Of a stretch of DNA of 13,911 nt, positions 1 to 7,536 are shown in pieces. The translations under genes and the position numbers were made by a program. This stretch comes from Anaerolineae bacterium CG2_30_64_16. GTDB lineage: Bacteria; Chloroflexota; Anaerolineae; CG2-30-64-16. The notes below the pieces were generated by a model, which saw only the letters and a program-made list of their open reading frames with translations, ran no database searches and was not told the origin of the DNA. The stretch is taken from the NCBI GenBank assembly GCA_001871755.1, contig MNXL01000124.1, positions 1 through 13,911 of the forward strand. The letters are read 5' to 3'. Each line of letters begins with the position of its first letter. Position 1 is the first letter of the stretch.

Positions 1-2
1 AG

Positions 3-878
3 ACTCACTACAACGCCCTCCACTCGCTGCCCTTCCTGCCTTCTCCGGTCGTCGGCCACCAGGTCGCCCACACCCTGGCCGCCCGGACGCGCGAAGGGAC
101 GGAGCGCGTAGCCCTGCTGGTGCTGGACGGCCTCTCCCTGGACGGTTGGCAGGTGCTGCGCGACGCATGGCAATCGAAGACGCTAACTTGGCGCTGCGAG
201 GAGTCAGCCCTATTCGCCTGCCTGCCCACCATCACGCCGATCGCGCGGCAGGCGATCTTCGCGGGCCAGCTTCCGCTCTACTTCGCGGACACCTGGAACC
301 GCACCGATGCCGACGAGCGGCGCTGGCGGCGTTTCTGGGGTGAGCAAGGGCTGTTCCCGAGCGCGGTCTGCTGGCTGCGGGGCACGCAGAATCTGGAAGC
401 GACCCTGACAGATGTCCGCGTGCGGGCGCTCGGCCTGGTCATCAACGCGGTTGACGACATGCTTCACGGCACCGTCGGCGGCCTGGAGGAGCTGCATCAG
501 CGGGTCCGGCTCTGGGCCGAACGCGGAGAATTGGCCGAGGTCATCGGACGGCTTCTGCGGGCCGGCTTCGATGTCTGGCTCGCAAGCGATCACGGCAGCA
601 CAGCGGCCCACGGCATCGGCCGGCCCAGGGAAGGCGTGCTGGTCGAGGGCCGGGGCACGCGTGTCCGGTTCTACACCGACCCAGTATTCCTGGAACGCGG
701 CCGCGGTGACGTGCCGGACGCGTTGGCCTGGACGCCAGGTGGCCTACCCGCCGGCATCCTGACGCTCTTTGCTCCTGGTGACGCCGCTTTCGCCAACCAG
801 GGCGAGCAGATCATCACCCACGGCGGCCTGTCACTCGAAGAGGTCGTCGTCCCGTGGGTTCATGTGACGATGCAGTAG
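3..878 (+). CDS. pglZ: PglZ-type phosphatase-fold protein, C-terminal part (5' truncated by window)
   Basis: The frame is open from the first bases of the window to TAG at 876-878, so the start lies upstream; 291 codons are visible. PglZ proteins belong to the alkaline-phosphatase superfamily and are core components of BREX/Pgl phage-defence systems, though their exact enzymatic role is unsettled. Visible support: a buried strand ending in the metal-site-like LLVLDGLSLDGW (about visible residues 38-49), a second metal-site-like motif VWLASDHGS about 150 residues later, and near the C terminus THGGLSLEEVVVPWV, which is typical of PglZ C-termini. The next gene resembles BrxA, and pglZ followed by brxA is the 3' order of BREX type 3 operons. 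Upstream partners (brxC, pglX, brxHII) are outside the window, so the type is inferred. The family call is fairly sure. Confidence 0.82.
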   Translation, partial: THYNALHSLPFLPSPVVGHQVAHTLAARTREGTERVALLVLDGLSLDGWQVLRDAWQSKTLTWRCEESALFACLPTITPIARQAIFAGQLPLYFADTWNRTDADERRWRRFWGEQGLFPSAVCWLRGTQNLEATLTDVRVRALGLVINAVDDMLHGTVGGLEELHQRVRLWAERGELAEVIGRLLRAGFDVWLASDHGSTAAHGIGRPREGVLVEGRGTRVRFYTDPVFLERGRGDVPDALAWTPGGLPAGILTLFAPGDAAFANQGEQIITHGGLSLEEVVVPWVHVTMQ

Positions 879-912
879 AAGTGCCAGGCACTTGCGGAAG
901 TGCCTGGCACTT
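879..912. repeat. Perfect 15-bp inverted repeat of self-palindromic arms
   Basis: Arm AAGTGCCAGGCACTT (879-893), spacer GCGG, arm AAGTGCCTGGCACTT (898-912). The arms are exact reverse complements, and each arm is itself a 7+1+7 palindrome, so the DNA or RNA can fold as one 15-bp hairpin or as two small ones. It begins directly after the pglZ stop codon and ends just before the ribosome binding site of the next gene. It resembles interspersed REP-like palindromes; copy number in the genome cannot be seen here. Confidence 0.9.
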
Positions 913-925
913 GAAGAGGAATTTC

Positions 926-1597
926 ATGGCGCCCGATAGGATCGGATTTGACCGCTTGATTCGCCTGCGCTGGCTGGACCGGGCTGCTCTCCTGGCCGCC
1001 GAACTCCGCGATACTGACGCGTTGCATCGGGCCGTGCTTGCGCAACTGGCTGGCGAACTACCGGGCGCAAAGGCGCGGCTCAACACTGCCAGTGTCCTCA
1101 CCCGCATCTGGTGGCGGATACCGGCGGAGCATATCCCCCTGCGCGACGAAGCGCTCGCGCAGATCCAGGGCTGCACGCCCGAAGAACGGTTGGTGTTCCA
1201 TTGGGGCATGTGCCTGCTGGCCTACCCGATTTTCCGGGACGTGGCCGCGACGGTGGGACGGCTACTGCGGCTGCAAGGTACGTTCCGCCAGGCGCAGGTC
1301 GTCAGCCGCATCAGCGCAGAGTGGGGGAATCGTTCGACGCTGGAGACGGCGGTGCCGAGGATTGTGCGGTCGTTCGTGGACTGGGGGGTGCTGGTGGCAA
1401 CTGAGGAGAAAGGCGCCTATCGGGCAAGCACGCAGATCACTGTGGCGCGCAAAGAATCGGCTTCGTGGCTGTTAGCAACGGTTCGACGGTCCCGGGCCAC
1501 CGACTTGCCAATAGGTGACCTTCTGCGCACGCCGGACCTGTTTGTGTTTCTCATCCCCTCGTCAACCGGTGACCTGACGCCTTCTGGATTGCTCTGA
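926..1597 (+). CDS. BrxA-like (DUF1819-type) BREX-associated protein, putative
   Basis: The product is 223 aa. ATG at 926 is chosen because GAAGAGGA lies 6-13 bases upstream; an in-frame start at 854 would overlap pglZ and be translated through the palindromic repeat. The protein is almost all helical and lacks catalytic motifs or membrane segments. The central part (roughly residues 95-165) has the pattern of BrxA/DUF1819 proteins: a helix before YPIFRDVAATVGRLL, then a segment with W and S/T residues (EWGNRSTLETAVPRI), then a winged-helix-like RSFVDWGVL. BrxA is a small DNA-binding helical protein found in most BREX types; in type 3 it follows pglZ, as here. Similarity is by pattern and position only, so it could be another small BREX accessory protein. 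The C-terminal ~20 residues look unconserved. Confidence 0.55.
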   Translation: MAPDRIGFDRLIRLRWLDRAALLAAELRDTDALHRAVLAQLAGELPGAKARLNTASVLTRIWWRIPAEHIPLRDEALAQIQGCTPEERLVFHWGMCLLAYPIFRDVAATVGRLLRLQGTFRQAQVVSRISAEWGNRSTLETAVPRIVRSFVDWGVLVATEEKGAYRASTQITVARKESASWLLATVRRSRATDLPIGDLLRTPDLFVFLIPSSTGDLTPSGLL

Positions 1598-1606
1598 CTC
1601 CAGTAG

Positions 1607-1720
1607 CAGAGACAGGCAGGACGAGAGCAGAACAGCAATCTGTCCCAGGAAGAAGTCCGGCAGATTCTTGAGACTACTGACCGACTCGCTGAAGCCTGGG
1701 TGAGGAGCGGTCGCAAATGA
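1607..1720 (+). pseudogene. Start-less short reading frame, probable gene remnant
   Basis: This is in the same frame as the BrxA-like gene, after its TGA and a further TAG (1604-1606). It stays open to TGA at 1718-1720. The last ~26 residues read like real protein (LSQEEVRQILETTDRLAEAW, then VRSGRK): an amphipathic helix typical of small regulators. No ATG, GTG or TTG precedes it in frame; only CTG at 1640 is available. It is either the tail of a decayed small gene or a small protein started at CTG. The rest of 1598-1763 shows nothing else recognisable. Confidence 0.3.
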
Positions 1721-1763
1721 CGCAGACTCCCAAACGCCCGTCGCATGAAACAGGACGGACAGG

Positions 1764-2369
1764 ATGAGCAGCTCGGAGACCAGCCTATTTGATCCGCAAG
1801 AACTACGCCGCCTCGCGACTCTCTACGACGCGGAGCGCTACCTGTTCGACATCGTCTCCCCGCGCTTTGCTCAGACCGGCACTCTGCCCCCGTACGACTT
1901 CTTCGCCATCGTCATTTGGAAGTCCAATCGGACCAAGACGAAGATCGCCCGCGGCCTTGCCAGCATAGGCAAGACCGTTGAGGCCCTGATGCGAGAGGTT
2001 AGCGCGGCATCGGCGCCTCAGTTCAAGGTAGATCTGTTGCTTCAAGTTCCCGGCATCGGGCTGGCGATGGCGTCGGCCATCCTGACGGTATGTTACCCGG
2101 ATGAGTTCACGGTGTTGGATTACCGGGCCTGGGACACCCTACGCTCGAGCAATGTGCCTGGTCTGCCGTCTCGATATCCGGCCACGACAACTGAGTATCT
2201 GCAATACTGCCTGGCGTGCAAGCATTTTGCCCAGCGGGTGGACCTTTCGTTGCGCGATCTGGATCGCGCTCTGTGGGCACGAGACTGGGAAGATGACCTG
2301 CTCCGGCTGACTCGCGACATGCACTGCAGTACCTGCAAGGCATTTATTTGGTTGCCACCCCAACATTGA
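1764..2369 (+). CDS. Helix-hairpin-helix (HhH-GPD-like) protein of unknown function
   Basis: The product is 201 aa. The ATG is preceded by GGACAGG, a weak ribosome binding site. Residues 91-116 form a helix-hairpin-helix with the hairpin VPGIG at 95-99, the non-specific DNA-backbone binding motif of the endonuclease III/AlkA superfamily. About 20 residues later comes FTVLDYRAWDTL, with Asp119 where HhH-GPD glycosylases carry their catalytic aspartate. The iron-sulfur cysteine loop of endonuclease III is absent; the cysteines present (CLAC at 149-152, CSTC at 188-191) are spaced as two CxxC pairs and could bind a metal. A DNA-repair-like or DNA-processing role is plausible, and its place behind a BREX-like pair would suit a defence-island gene. 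No symbol can be assigned. Confidence 0.7.
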   Translation: MSSSETSLFDPQELRRLATLYDAERYLFDIVSPRFAQTGTLPPYDFFAIVIWKSNRTKTKIARGLASIGKTVEALMREVSAASAPQFKVDLLLQVPGIGLAMASAILTVCYPDEFTVLDYRAWDTLRSSNVPGLPSRYPATTTEYLQYCLACKHFAQRVDLSLRDLDRALWARDWEDDLLRLTRDMHCSTCKAFIWLPPQH

Positions 2370-2377
2370 CACCACCC

Positions 2378-2407
2378 CGACCCTGATGTAGAGTCATCCC
2401 AGGGTCG
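2378..2407 (+). terminator. Stem-loop after the HhH gene, possible terminator
   Basis: CGACCCTG (2378-2385) and CAGGGTCG (2400-2407) are exact reverse complements with a 14-base loop, 9 bases after the stop codon. Only a short pyrimidine run (CCTTTC) follows, so intrinsic termination would be weak. It may instead belong to the structured stretch that follows. Confidence 0.4.
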
Positions 2408-2433
2408 CCTTTCAGAAGCCGATCTCATCGAAC

Positions 2434-2509
2434 GGCGGACTCTCGTTCCGCCAAGACGCTTACGGCCCGAAAGCAGGCCACCTCACCGAGGTGATCTGCT
2501 CTCGGGCCG
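2434..2509 (+). other. Two consecutive stem-loops, possible structured leader RNA
   Basis: Hairpin 1 pairs GGCGGA (2434-2439) with TCCGCC (2447-2452). Hairpin 2 is long and nested: CGGCCCGA (2463-2470) with TCGGGCCG (2502-2509); AGCAG (2472-2476) with CTGCT (2496-2500); CACCTC (2479-2484) with GAGGTG (2488-2493). It has an ACC loop and small symmetric internal loops. The large stem ends 12 bases before the AAGGAG of the small membrane-protein gene, so it would lie in that gene's 5' leader. I recognise no known riboswitch core. Confidence 0.5.
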
Positions 2510-2535
2510 GTGTCATCTCACAAGGAGCGAAAGCC

Positions 2536-2787
2536 ATGTTGCACAGTCCGTTGTTTTTCGCCTGGATCGGCTGGGTGCTGGTGGTCGGCGCCATCGCGGT
2601 GGTGCGCAGCATCTACGTCAGGCGCGAGAACGCCGAGCGGGAACGGAAGCGCGCAGAACGGGCTTCCCGGCAGGTCGGAAGCACTTCGCATCCAATTCGC
2701 CCTCCGCAACGCGAATCCCTACCGCCCGGCTACCGCCAGCACCTGATCGACGCCGGCATCATCAAACCCGCAGGCGATCCCACCTGA
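2536..2787 (+). CDS. Small single-pass membrane protein, hypothetical
   Basis: The product is 83 aa. ATG at 2536 is chosen because AAGGAG (2522-2527) sits 8 bases upstream; an upstream GTG at 2491 would run through a hairpin and lacks such a site. Residues 4-24 (SPLFFAWIGWVLVVGAIAVV) form one strong membrane helix at the N terminus. Next comes a positively charged coiled segment (RRENAERERKRAERASRQ), then a Pro-rich C-terminal tail ending PPGYRQHLIDAGII. By the positive-inside rule the charged tail should be cytoplasmic. It has the form of a small membrane-anchored adaptor or regulator. I do not recognise the family. It is separated from the sugar cluster by 140 bases holding a promoter-like sequence. 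Confidence 0.6.
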   Translation: MLHSPLFFAWIGWVLVVGAIAVVRSIYVRRENAERERKRAERASRQVGSTSHPIRPPQRESLPPGYRQHLIDAGIIKPAGDPT

Positions 2788-2846
2788 CCGGGCTTACGTC
2801 CCGGCCATCGGTACCCTGCGTTTCGACCGAGATGGGTCAGTGTGTC

Positions 2847-2875
2847 TTGTCTGAATCGGAAAAACAGTGTATCCT
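2847..2875 (+). promoter_or_regulatory. Candidate sigma70-type promoter for the sugar cluster
   Basis: TTGTCT (2847-2852), a 17-base spacer and TATCCT (2870-2875) lie 52 bases before the GH63 start, with AGGAAGA just before that ATG. The region is noticeably AT-richer than its surroundings. No operator-like repeat is evident. Confidence 0.4.
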
Positions 2876-2927
2876 CAAGGCACAGAACAGCAAGACTCGA
2901 CACACCATCCCATCCACAGGAAGAATC

Positions 2928-4685
2928 ATGACGACACCGCCCACTCTCGAAGACCTGAAAAACCACATCGACATCACGCGCGTGCCGTTCAGCGACCGGG
3001 GGTCGCGCCTGCTGGTGTTCAAATACCGGGACGCCGACCGCCTCTATGTCAAGCTGGCCGAGCGGCTGACCGCGCTTCAGCCCGGCCTCGACGTCTATCG
3101 CTTCCGGCCGCCCTATCTCCAGGATCTCTGCTTCATCGACGGCGAAGGCATGCCGCTGGCCTGGCAACTGACGACCTATCCCCACGCGCTGATCTTCCAA
3201 ACGCGGCTGGGCGCGTTCACGCTGGCGTTCTATCGGGGCGACACGCTCTCCATCGGCCTGCCGAACGGCGCGCCGGCCGGGATCCGCTTCCGCGTGAGCA
3301 CCCAGTTGTGGCAGCGCAGCGAGGCAGGCGGCAGTTTCAAGGCGGTGCGCAACATGGCCTATCGCACCAACGGCCAGGTGGTCACTAACGAGGTCGGTCT
3401 GGAGCGGGAGGCGTACGCGGTGACGTTTGTCGTAGACGGCGGCGAGGATCTGGCGATCCACCTGGAGGTCCGCACGGACCCGGAGCTCGACGGCCCGGTC
3501 GTTCCCGCCTCGCTGACGCTGGCCAGCGCCGAACAGCGGTGGGCGGCATGGTTCGCCAAGGCGCCGCCGGTGGCCGACCGCTACCGCCACAAGTATAACT
3601 ACGCCTGGTGGGTCATGAGCAACAATCTGGTCGCGCCGTTGGGCCGTGTAACCCACGAGGCCATGATGCCGTCCAAGATCGAGTACGTCGGGGTCTGGAA
3701 CTGGGACGCCTGCTTGCACACGCTGGCTTTTCGCCACGTGGACCCGGAGCTGGCCCGCGACCAATTGCGCACCATGCTGGCCTGCCAACTCCCCGACGGC
3801 ATGATCCCCGACGCGGTTTACGACGAGGCCGTCATCGCCGAGATCGACCACCCGCAGCGCGCCGAGGTCACCAAGCCGCCCATCATGGCGTGGGCCGCGC
3901 TCAAGCTGCACGAGACCGCGCCCGATCTCGCCTTCCTCCAGGAGATCTACGTGCCGCTGGTGCGCTGGAACGCCTGGTGGTTCAGCATGAACGACGACGA
4001 CGCAGACGGCCTGGCCCAGTACAACCACCCCTACTCCTCCGGTCTGGACGACAACCCGCTGTGGGACTACGGCATGCCCGTGGAATCGCCCGACCTGAAC
4101 ACCTACCTGTGCGTGCAGATGGGCTCGCTGGCCATGATCGCGGAGGCGTTGGGCATGGCGAGCGAAGGCGCGATGTGGCGGCGCCGCGCCGCGGCCATCG
4201 TGCGCCGGATGATCGAGGACTTCTGGGACGCGGACGCGGGGGTGTTCCGGGCGCTCCACGACGAACAGCCCATCCCCGTGATCACGCCGTTCAACCTCTA
4301 CCCGCTGTGGACGGGCCAACTGCCCGACCCCATCCGCGATCGGGTCATCGGCCACCTGACGAACCCGGACGAGTTCTGGGGCGAGTACGTCATCCCGTCT
4401 GTGGCCCGGGACGATCCGCACTACGACCCCGAGACGATGTGGCGCGGTCCGGTCTGGGCCAACATCAACTACTTCTTCATCGAGGCGCTGCGCCAGGTCG
4501 GCCGGCATGATCTGGCCCGGACGCTGCGCGACAAGACGTTGGCGCTGATCATGGGGCAGCCCAGCATCCACGAATACTACAACGGCGAAACCGGCGCGGC
4601 GCCAGCCAGGGCCGCGGACATCTTCGGCTGGACAGCCGCGGTGTTCATCGACCTGGCGATCCAGGCGAGCCGCGAGGCGGATTGA
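2928..4685 (+). CDS. GH63-type glycoside hydrolase (glucosylglycerate/mannosylglycerate hydrolase- or glucosidase-like)
   Basis: The product is 585 aa. ATG at 2928 follows AGGAAGA; an in-frame ATG at 2832 would include the promoter-like region and adds residues unlike the family. Residues 1-200 form a beta-rich N-terminal domain, followed by an (alpha/alpha)6 barrel. Barrel motifs include GVWNWDACLH (255-264), SGLDDNPLWD (371-380), MWRGPVWANINYF (504-516) and HEYYNGETG (548-556). By family pattern, Asp374 is the likely general acid and Glu549 the likely base. GH63 enzymes release alpha-linked glucose or mannose, including from compatible solutes such as mannosylglycerate. There is no signal peptide, so it acts in the cytoplasm. 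It is the first gene of a cluster that also holds a GT20 synthase, a GT4 enzyme and a sugar phosphatase, so it probably recycles or edits their product. Exact substrate is unknown. Confidence 0.8.
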   Translation: MTTPPTLEDLKNHIDITRVPFSDRGSRLLVFKYRDADRLYVKLAERLTALQPGLDVYRFRPPYLQDLCFIDGEGMPLAWQLTTYPHALIFQTRLGAFTLAFYRGDTLSIGLPNGAPAGIRFRVSTQLWQRSEAGGSFKAVRNMAYRTNGQVVTNEVGLEREAYAVTFVVDGGEDLAIHLEVRTDPELDGPVVPASLTLASAEQRWAAWFAKAPPVADRYRHKYNYAWWVMSNNLVAPLGRVTHEAMMPSKIEYVGVWNWDACLHTLAFRHVDPELARDQLRTMLACQLPDGMIPDAVYDEAVIAEIDHPQRAEVTKPPIMAWAALKLHETAPDLAFLQEIYVPLVRWNAWWFSMNDDDADGLAQYNHPYSSGLDDNPLWDYGMPVESPDLNTYLCVQMGSLAMIAEALGMASEGAMWRRRAAAIVRRMIEDFWDADAGVFRALHDEQPIPVITPFNLYPLWTGQLPDPIRDRVIGHLTNPDEFWGEYVIPSVARDDPHYDPETMWRGPVWANINYFFIEALRQVGRHDLARTLRDKTLALIMGQPSIHEYYNGETGAAPARAADIFGWTAAVFIDLAIQASREAD

Positions 4686-4706
4686 GGATTGAAAATGGAG
4701 GCCACC

Positions 4707-6236
4707 ATGCCAGACACTCGGGAGCAATCTGATCCCCGTCAACGATGCCGGGCACTCCAAGACACCTTTTTCGCCAGCCGATCGCTGATCATCGCGGCCA
4801 ACCGCGGCCCGGTCACCTTTCAGACCGCCGAGGACGGCAGCCGGTCATTCACGCGCGGCGCCGGGGGGCTGGTGACCGCGTTGACTGGCCTGGCCCAGCA
4901 GATCGACGCCACGTGGATCGCCTGTGCCCGCACCGAGGCCGACATGGCATGGGGGCAGGGTGATGTGCCCATGGGTACCGGCAAACACCGCGGCAACATT
5001 CGCGTGCAGTTCCTGGCGCCCGAACCCGAGGCGTACGACCGGTACTACAACGTCATCGCCAACCCGCTGCTCTGGTTTCTGCAGCACTCCATGTGGAACA
5101 TGCCCCTGGCGCCGGTGATCGACCGCTCGACCTGGCTGGCCTGGGACGATGGCTACGTCGCCATCAACCAGCTTTTCGCCGACGCGATCGTGGAGCAGGT
5201 GCGCGCCAACGGGCAGCCGACCCTGGTAATGCTGCAGGACTACCACCTTTACCTGGCGCCGCGCATGGTGCGCGGCCAGATGCGCCCCAGCGAACGCCCG
5301 GTGCTCATGCACTTCGTCCACATCCCGTGGCCCGGCGCCGAGTATTGGCGGATCCTGCCGCCGGCCATGCGCGGCGCCATCCTGGAGGGGCTCTGCGGCG
5401 CGGACATCGTCGGCTTCCAGACCCACGCCGACGCGCTCAACTTCATGCGCACGTGCCAGACGCACCTGAATCGCGTGGGCGTGAGGTACGGCCGCGGCCG
5501 GGTCTGGTACCGCAACCACGCGACTCACGTGCGGGCGTTCCCTGTCTCCATCGATGTGGGCCGGCTCAAGCGGCTCGCCCGGTCGCAGGAGGTGGCCCAG
5601 CACCGCGTCGACATCGAGAACCTGGTAGGGGACTGCCAGCTCATCCTGCGCATCGAGCGCATCGAACCGAGCAAAAACATCGTGCGCGGCTTCCAGGCGT
5701 TCGGGGAGATGCTCGAACTCTATCCCGAGCACCGCGGGAAGGTGAAATTCCTGGCTTTGTTGGTACCCTCGCGGTTGGATGTGGATGAATACCGCGCCTA
5801 CCTGGACGCGGTGATGGCTGCGGCCGGCCAGATCAACGCGCACTACGGCAGCAGCAACTGGGAACCGGTGCGCGTCCTGGTCGGCGAGAGCTATCCCCGC
5901 GCCGTGGCCGCGATGCAGCGCTACGACGCCCTGCTGGTCAACGCCACCGCCGACGGCATGAACCTGGTAGCCAAGGAAGGCCCCGTGGTCAATCGGCGGG
6001 ACGGCACGCTGGTGCTTTCGGAGGGCACCGGCGCGCGGGAGCAGTTGGAGCCCGCCGCGCTGGTCATCCCGGCCTGCGACATCTACGCCACCGCGAACGC
6101 GCTGCACCGGGCGCTGGTGATGCCGGCCGAAGAGCGGCGCGAACGCGGCCAACGGCTGCGCACGCTGGTCGAAGAAAACGACATCGAGATGTGGCTCTGT
6201 AGCCAGTTGGAAACCGTTACCAGGCTGAAACTATGA
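4707..6236 (+). CDS. otsA: GT20 glycosyltransferase, alpha,alpha-trehalose-phosphate synthase (OtsA)-like
   Basis: The product is 509 aa. ATG at 4707 follows GGAGG with a 5-base gap; an in-frame ATG at 4695 and TTG at 4689 are possible but less well placed. GT20 enzymes join a nucleotide-activated glucose to glucose-6-phosphate (or a related acceptor) to form a phosphorylated non-reducing sugar. Family landmarks are present in order: ANRGP (31-35), GAGGLV (51-56), QDYHLYL (177-183), HIPWPG (205-210), VGFQTHAD (235-242), RIERIEPSKN (315-324; Arg318 and Lys323 contact the donor phosphates) and DGMNLVAKE (416-424). Two acceptor-side features differ from E. coli OtsA: LLWFLQH in place of LWPAFH, and Gln177 in place of the His before DYHL. 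The acceptor may therefore not be glucose-6-phosphate. Its stop overlaps the GT4 start by 4 bases, so the two are translationally coupled. Confidence 0.85.
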   Translation: MPDTREQSDPRQRCRALQDTFFASRSLIIAANRGPVTFQTAEDGSRSFTRGAGGLVTALTGLAQQIDATWIACARTEADMAWGQGDVPMGTGKHRGNIRVQFLAPEPEAYDRYYNVIANPLLWFLQHSMWNMPLAPVIDRSTWLAWDDGYVAINQLFADAIVEQVRANGQPTLVMLQDYHLYLAPRMVRGQMRPSERPVLMHFVHIPWPGAEYWRILPPAMRGAILEGLCGADIVGFQTHADALNFMRTCQTHLNRVGVRYGRGRVWYRNHATHVRAFPVSIDVGRLKRLARSQEVAQHRVDIENLVGDCQLILRIERIEPSKNIVRGFQAFGEMLELYPEHRGKVKFLALLVPSRLDVDEYRAYLDAVMAAAGQINAHYGSSNWEPVRVLVGESYPRAVAAMQRYDALLVNATADGMNLVAKEGPVVNRRDGTLVLSEGTGAREQLEPAALVIPACDIYATANALHRALVMPAEERRERGQRLRTLVEENDIEMWLCSQLETVTRLKL

Positions 6237-7480
6237 AGCAAACCAGAACCGCGATCCTGCACTACAGCGCCTCCCCCGTGATCGGCGGCGTGGAGGTGGT
6301 GGTCGACGCCCACGCGGCGACCTTCGTCGAGGCCGGCCATGTCGTCATGGTCATCGCCGGCCGGGGTACGCATGACGCGCTGCCGGCCGGGACCGACTTC
6401 GTCCTGGTCCCTGAGATGGACTCGCAGCACCCCCGCATCCTGGCGGCAAGCCGGTCGCTGGAGGCCGGCGCCGTGCCCGCTGACTTCCAGGCGTTGGTCG
6501 ATCTGCTCGTCGACGCGCTGAGGCCCTTGCTGGCTCAGATGAACAATGTGATCGTGCACAACGCCTTCACCAAGCACTTCAACCTGCCGCTGACCGCCGC
6601 GCTCTACCGTCTGCTGGACGCCCGTGCCATCCGGCATTGCATCGCCTGGTGCCACGACTTCACCTGGACCAGCCCGCACTCTCGCGCAAAGGTCCACGAG
6701 GGCTATCCCTGGGACCTGCTGCGCACCTATCGGCCGGACGTGACGTACGTGGTCGTCTCGGAAAGCCGCCGCCGCGACCTGGGCGGGCTGCTCGGTTGCC
6801 CCCTCGACGCGATCCACACAGTCTATAACGGCGTGGACCCGGCGACCTTGCTGGGCCTGTCCCCCGCGGGTTACGAGCTGGCGCGGCGGCTGGGCATGTT
6901 GGCGAGCGATCTGAACCTGCTGATGCCGGTGCGCGTCACCCAGGCGAAGAACATCGAGTACGCGTTGCGCGTCGTCGCCGCGCTGAAGGCCAGGGTCATC
7001 CGCCCAAAGCTGGTGCTCACCGGCCCGCCCGACCCGCACGACCCGGCCAGCATGGCGTACTTCAGGGAACTACAAGCCCTCCGCCGTGAATTGAACGTCG
7101 AAGCCGAGATGCGGTTCGTGTTCGAGTCGGGCCCCAACCCGGATGCAGCGCACGTCATCGACGTCAGCACGGTCGGCGAACTGTTGCGCCTCAGCGACGT
7201 GATGTTCATGCCCAGCCACCGCGAGGGTTTTGGAATGCCCATCCTGGAGGCCGGCCTGGCGGGCATCCCCGTAGTCGCCACCGAAGCCGTGCCGGCGGCC
7301 CGCGAACTTGGCGATGACGACGTGCTCATCTTCAACCCCGAGGACCCGCCTGACTACATCGCAGGACAAATCCTGGACCTGGTAGACCAAATCCCGGTCC
7401 AACGCCTGCGCCGCCGCGTCCGGGGGCGCTACACCTGGCGGGCGATTTACGAGCGAGACATCAAACCGCTGCTGAAGTAA
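6233..7480 (+). CDS. GT4-family (GT-B fold) glycosyltransferase
   Basis: The product is 415 aa. The ATG overlaps the GT20 stop (ATGA, 6233-6236). Residues 1-200 make the N-terminal Rossmann-like acceptor domain, with the glycine loop SPVIGGVE at 14-21. The donor domain follows, with the phosphate-binding VRVTQAKN (233-240; Arg234, Lys239) and the retaining-transferase EX7E motif EGFGMPILE (331-339) for the nucleotide sugar. No membrane segment or signal peptide is seen, so it is cytoplasmic. Position between the GT20 synthase and the phosphatase suggests it adds a second sugar to the same product or primes a related glycoside. GT4 members have very diverse substrates, so neither donor nor acceptor can be named. 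Confidence 0.85.
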   Translation: MKQTRTAILHYSASPVIGGVEVVVDAHAATFVEAGHVVMVIAGRGTHDALPAGTDFVLVPEMDSQHPRILAASRSLEAGAVPADFQALVDLLVDALRPLLAQMNNVIVHNAFTKHFNLPLTAALYRLLDARAIRHCIAWCHDFTWTSPHSRAKVHEGYPWDLLRTYRPDVTYVVVSESRRRDLGGLLGCPLDAIHTVYNGVDPATLLGLSPAGYELARRLGMLASDLNLLMPVRVTQAKNIEYALRVVAALKARVIRPKLVLTGPPDPHDPASMAYFRELQALRRELNVEAEMRFVFESGPNPDAAHVIDVSTVGELLRLSDVMFMPSHREGFGMPILEAGLAGIPVVATEAVPAARELGDDDVLIFNPEDPPDYIAGQILDLVDQIPVQRLRRRVRGRYTWRAIYERDIKPLLK

Positions 7481-7504
7481 AGTCATCAACGGAATCGCAT
7501 CGGC

Positions 7505-7523
7505 GTACGCAGTACGCAGTACG
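7505..7523. repeat. Heptamer tandem repeat GTACGCA, 2.7 copies
   Basis: Two perfect copies of GTACGCA (7505-7511, 7512-7518) plus GTACG lie in the 56-base gap between the GT4 and OtsB-like genes. They resemble the heptamer tracts upstream of glmS. Confidence 0.8.
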
Positions 7524-7536
7524 GAACACATCACTC

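Noticed and set aside
2730..4760. 676-codon open frame antisense to the GH63 gene
   Set aside because: It is a high-GC shadow: His/Arg/Val-rich low-complexity translation with no domain, while the plus strand encodes a full GH63 enzyme.
4845..6152. 435-codon antisense frame across the GT20 gene
   Set aside because: It is the same GC-driven shadow effect; the plus strand holds all GT20 motifs.
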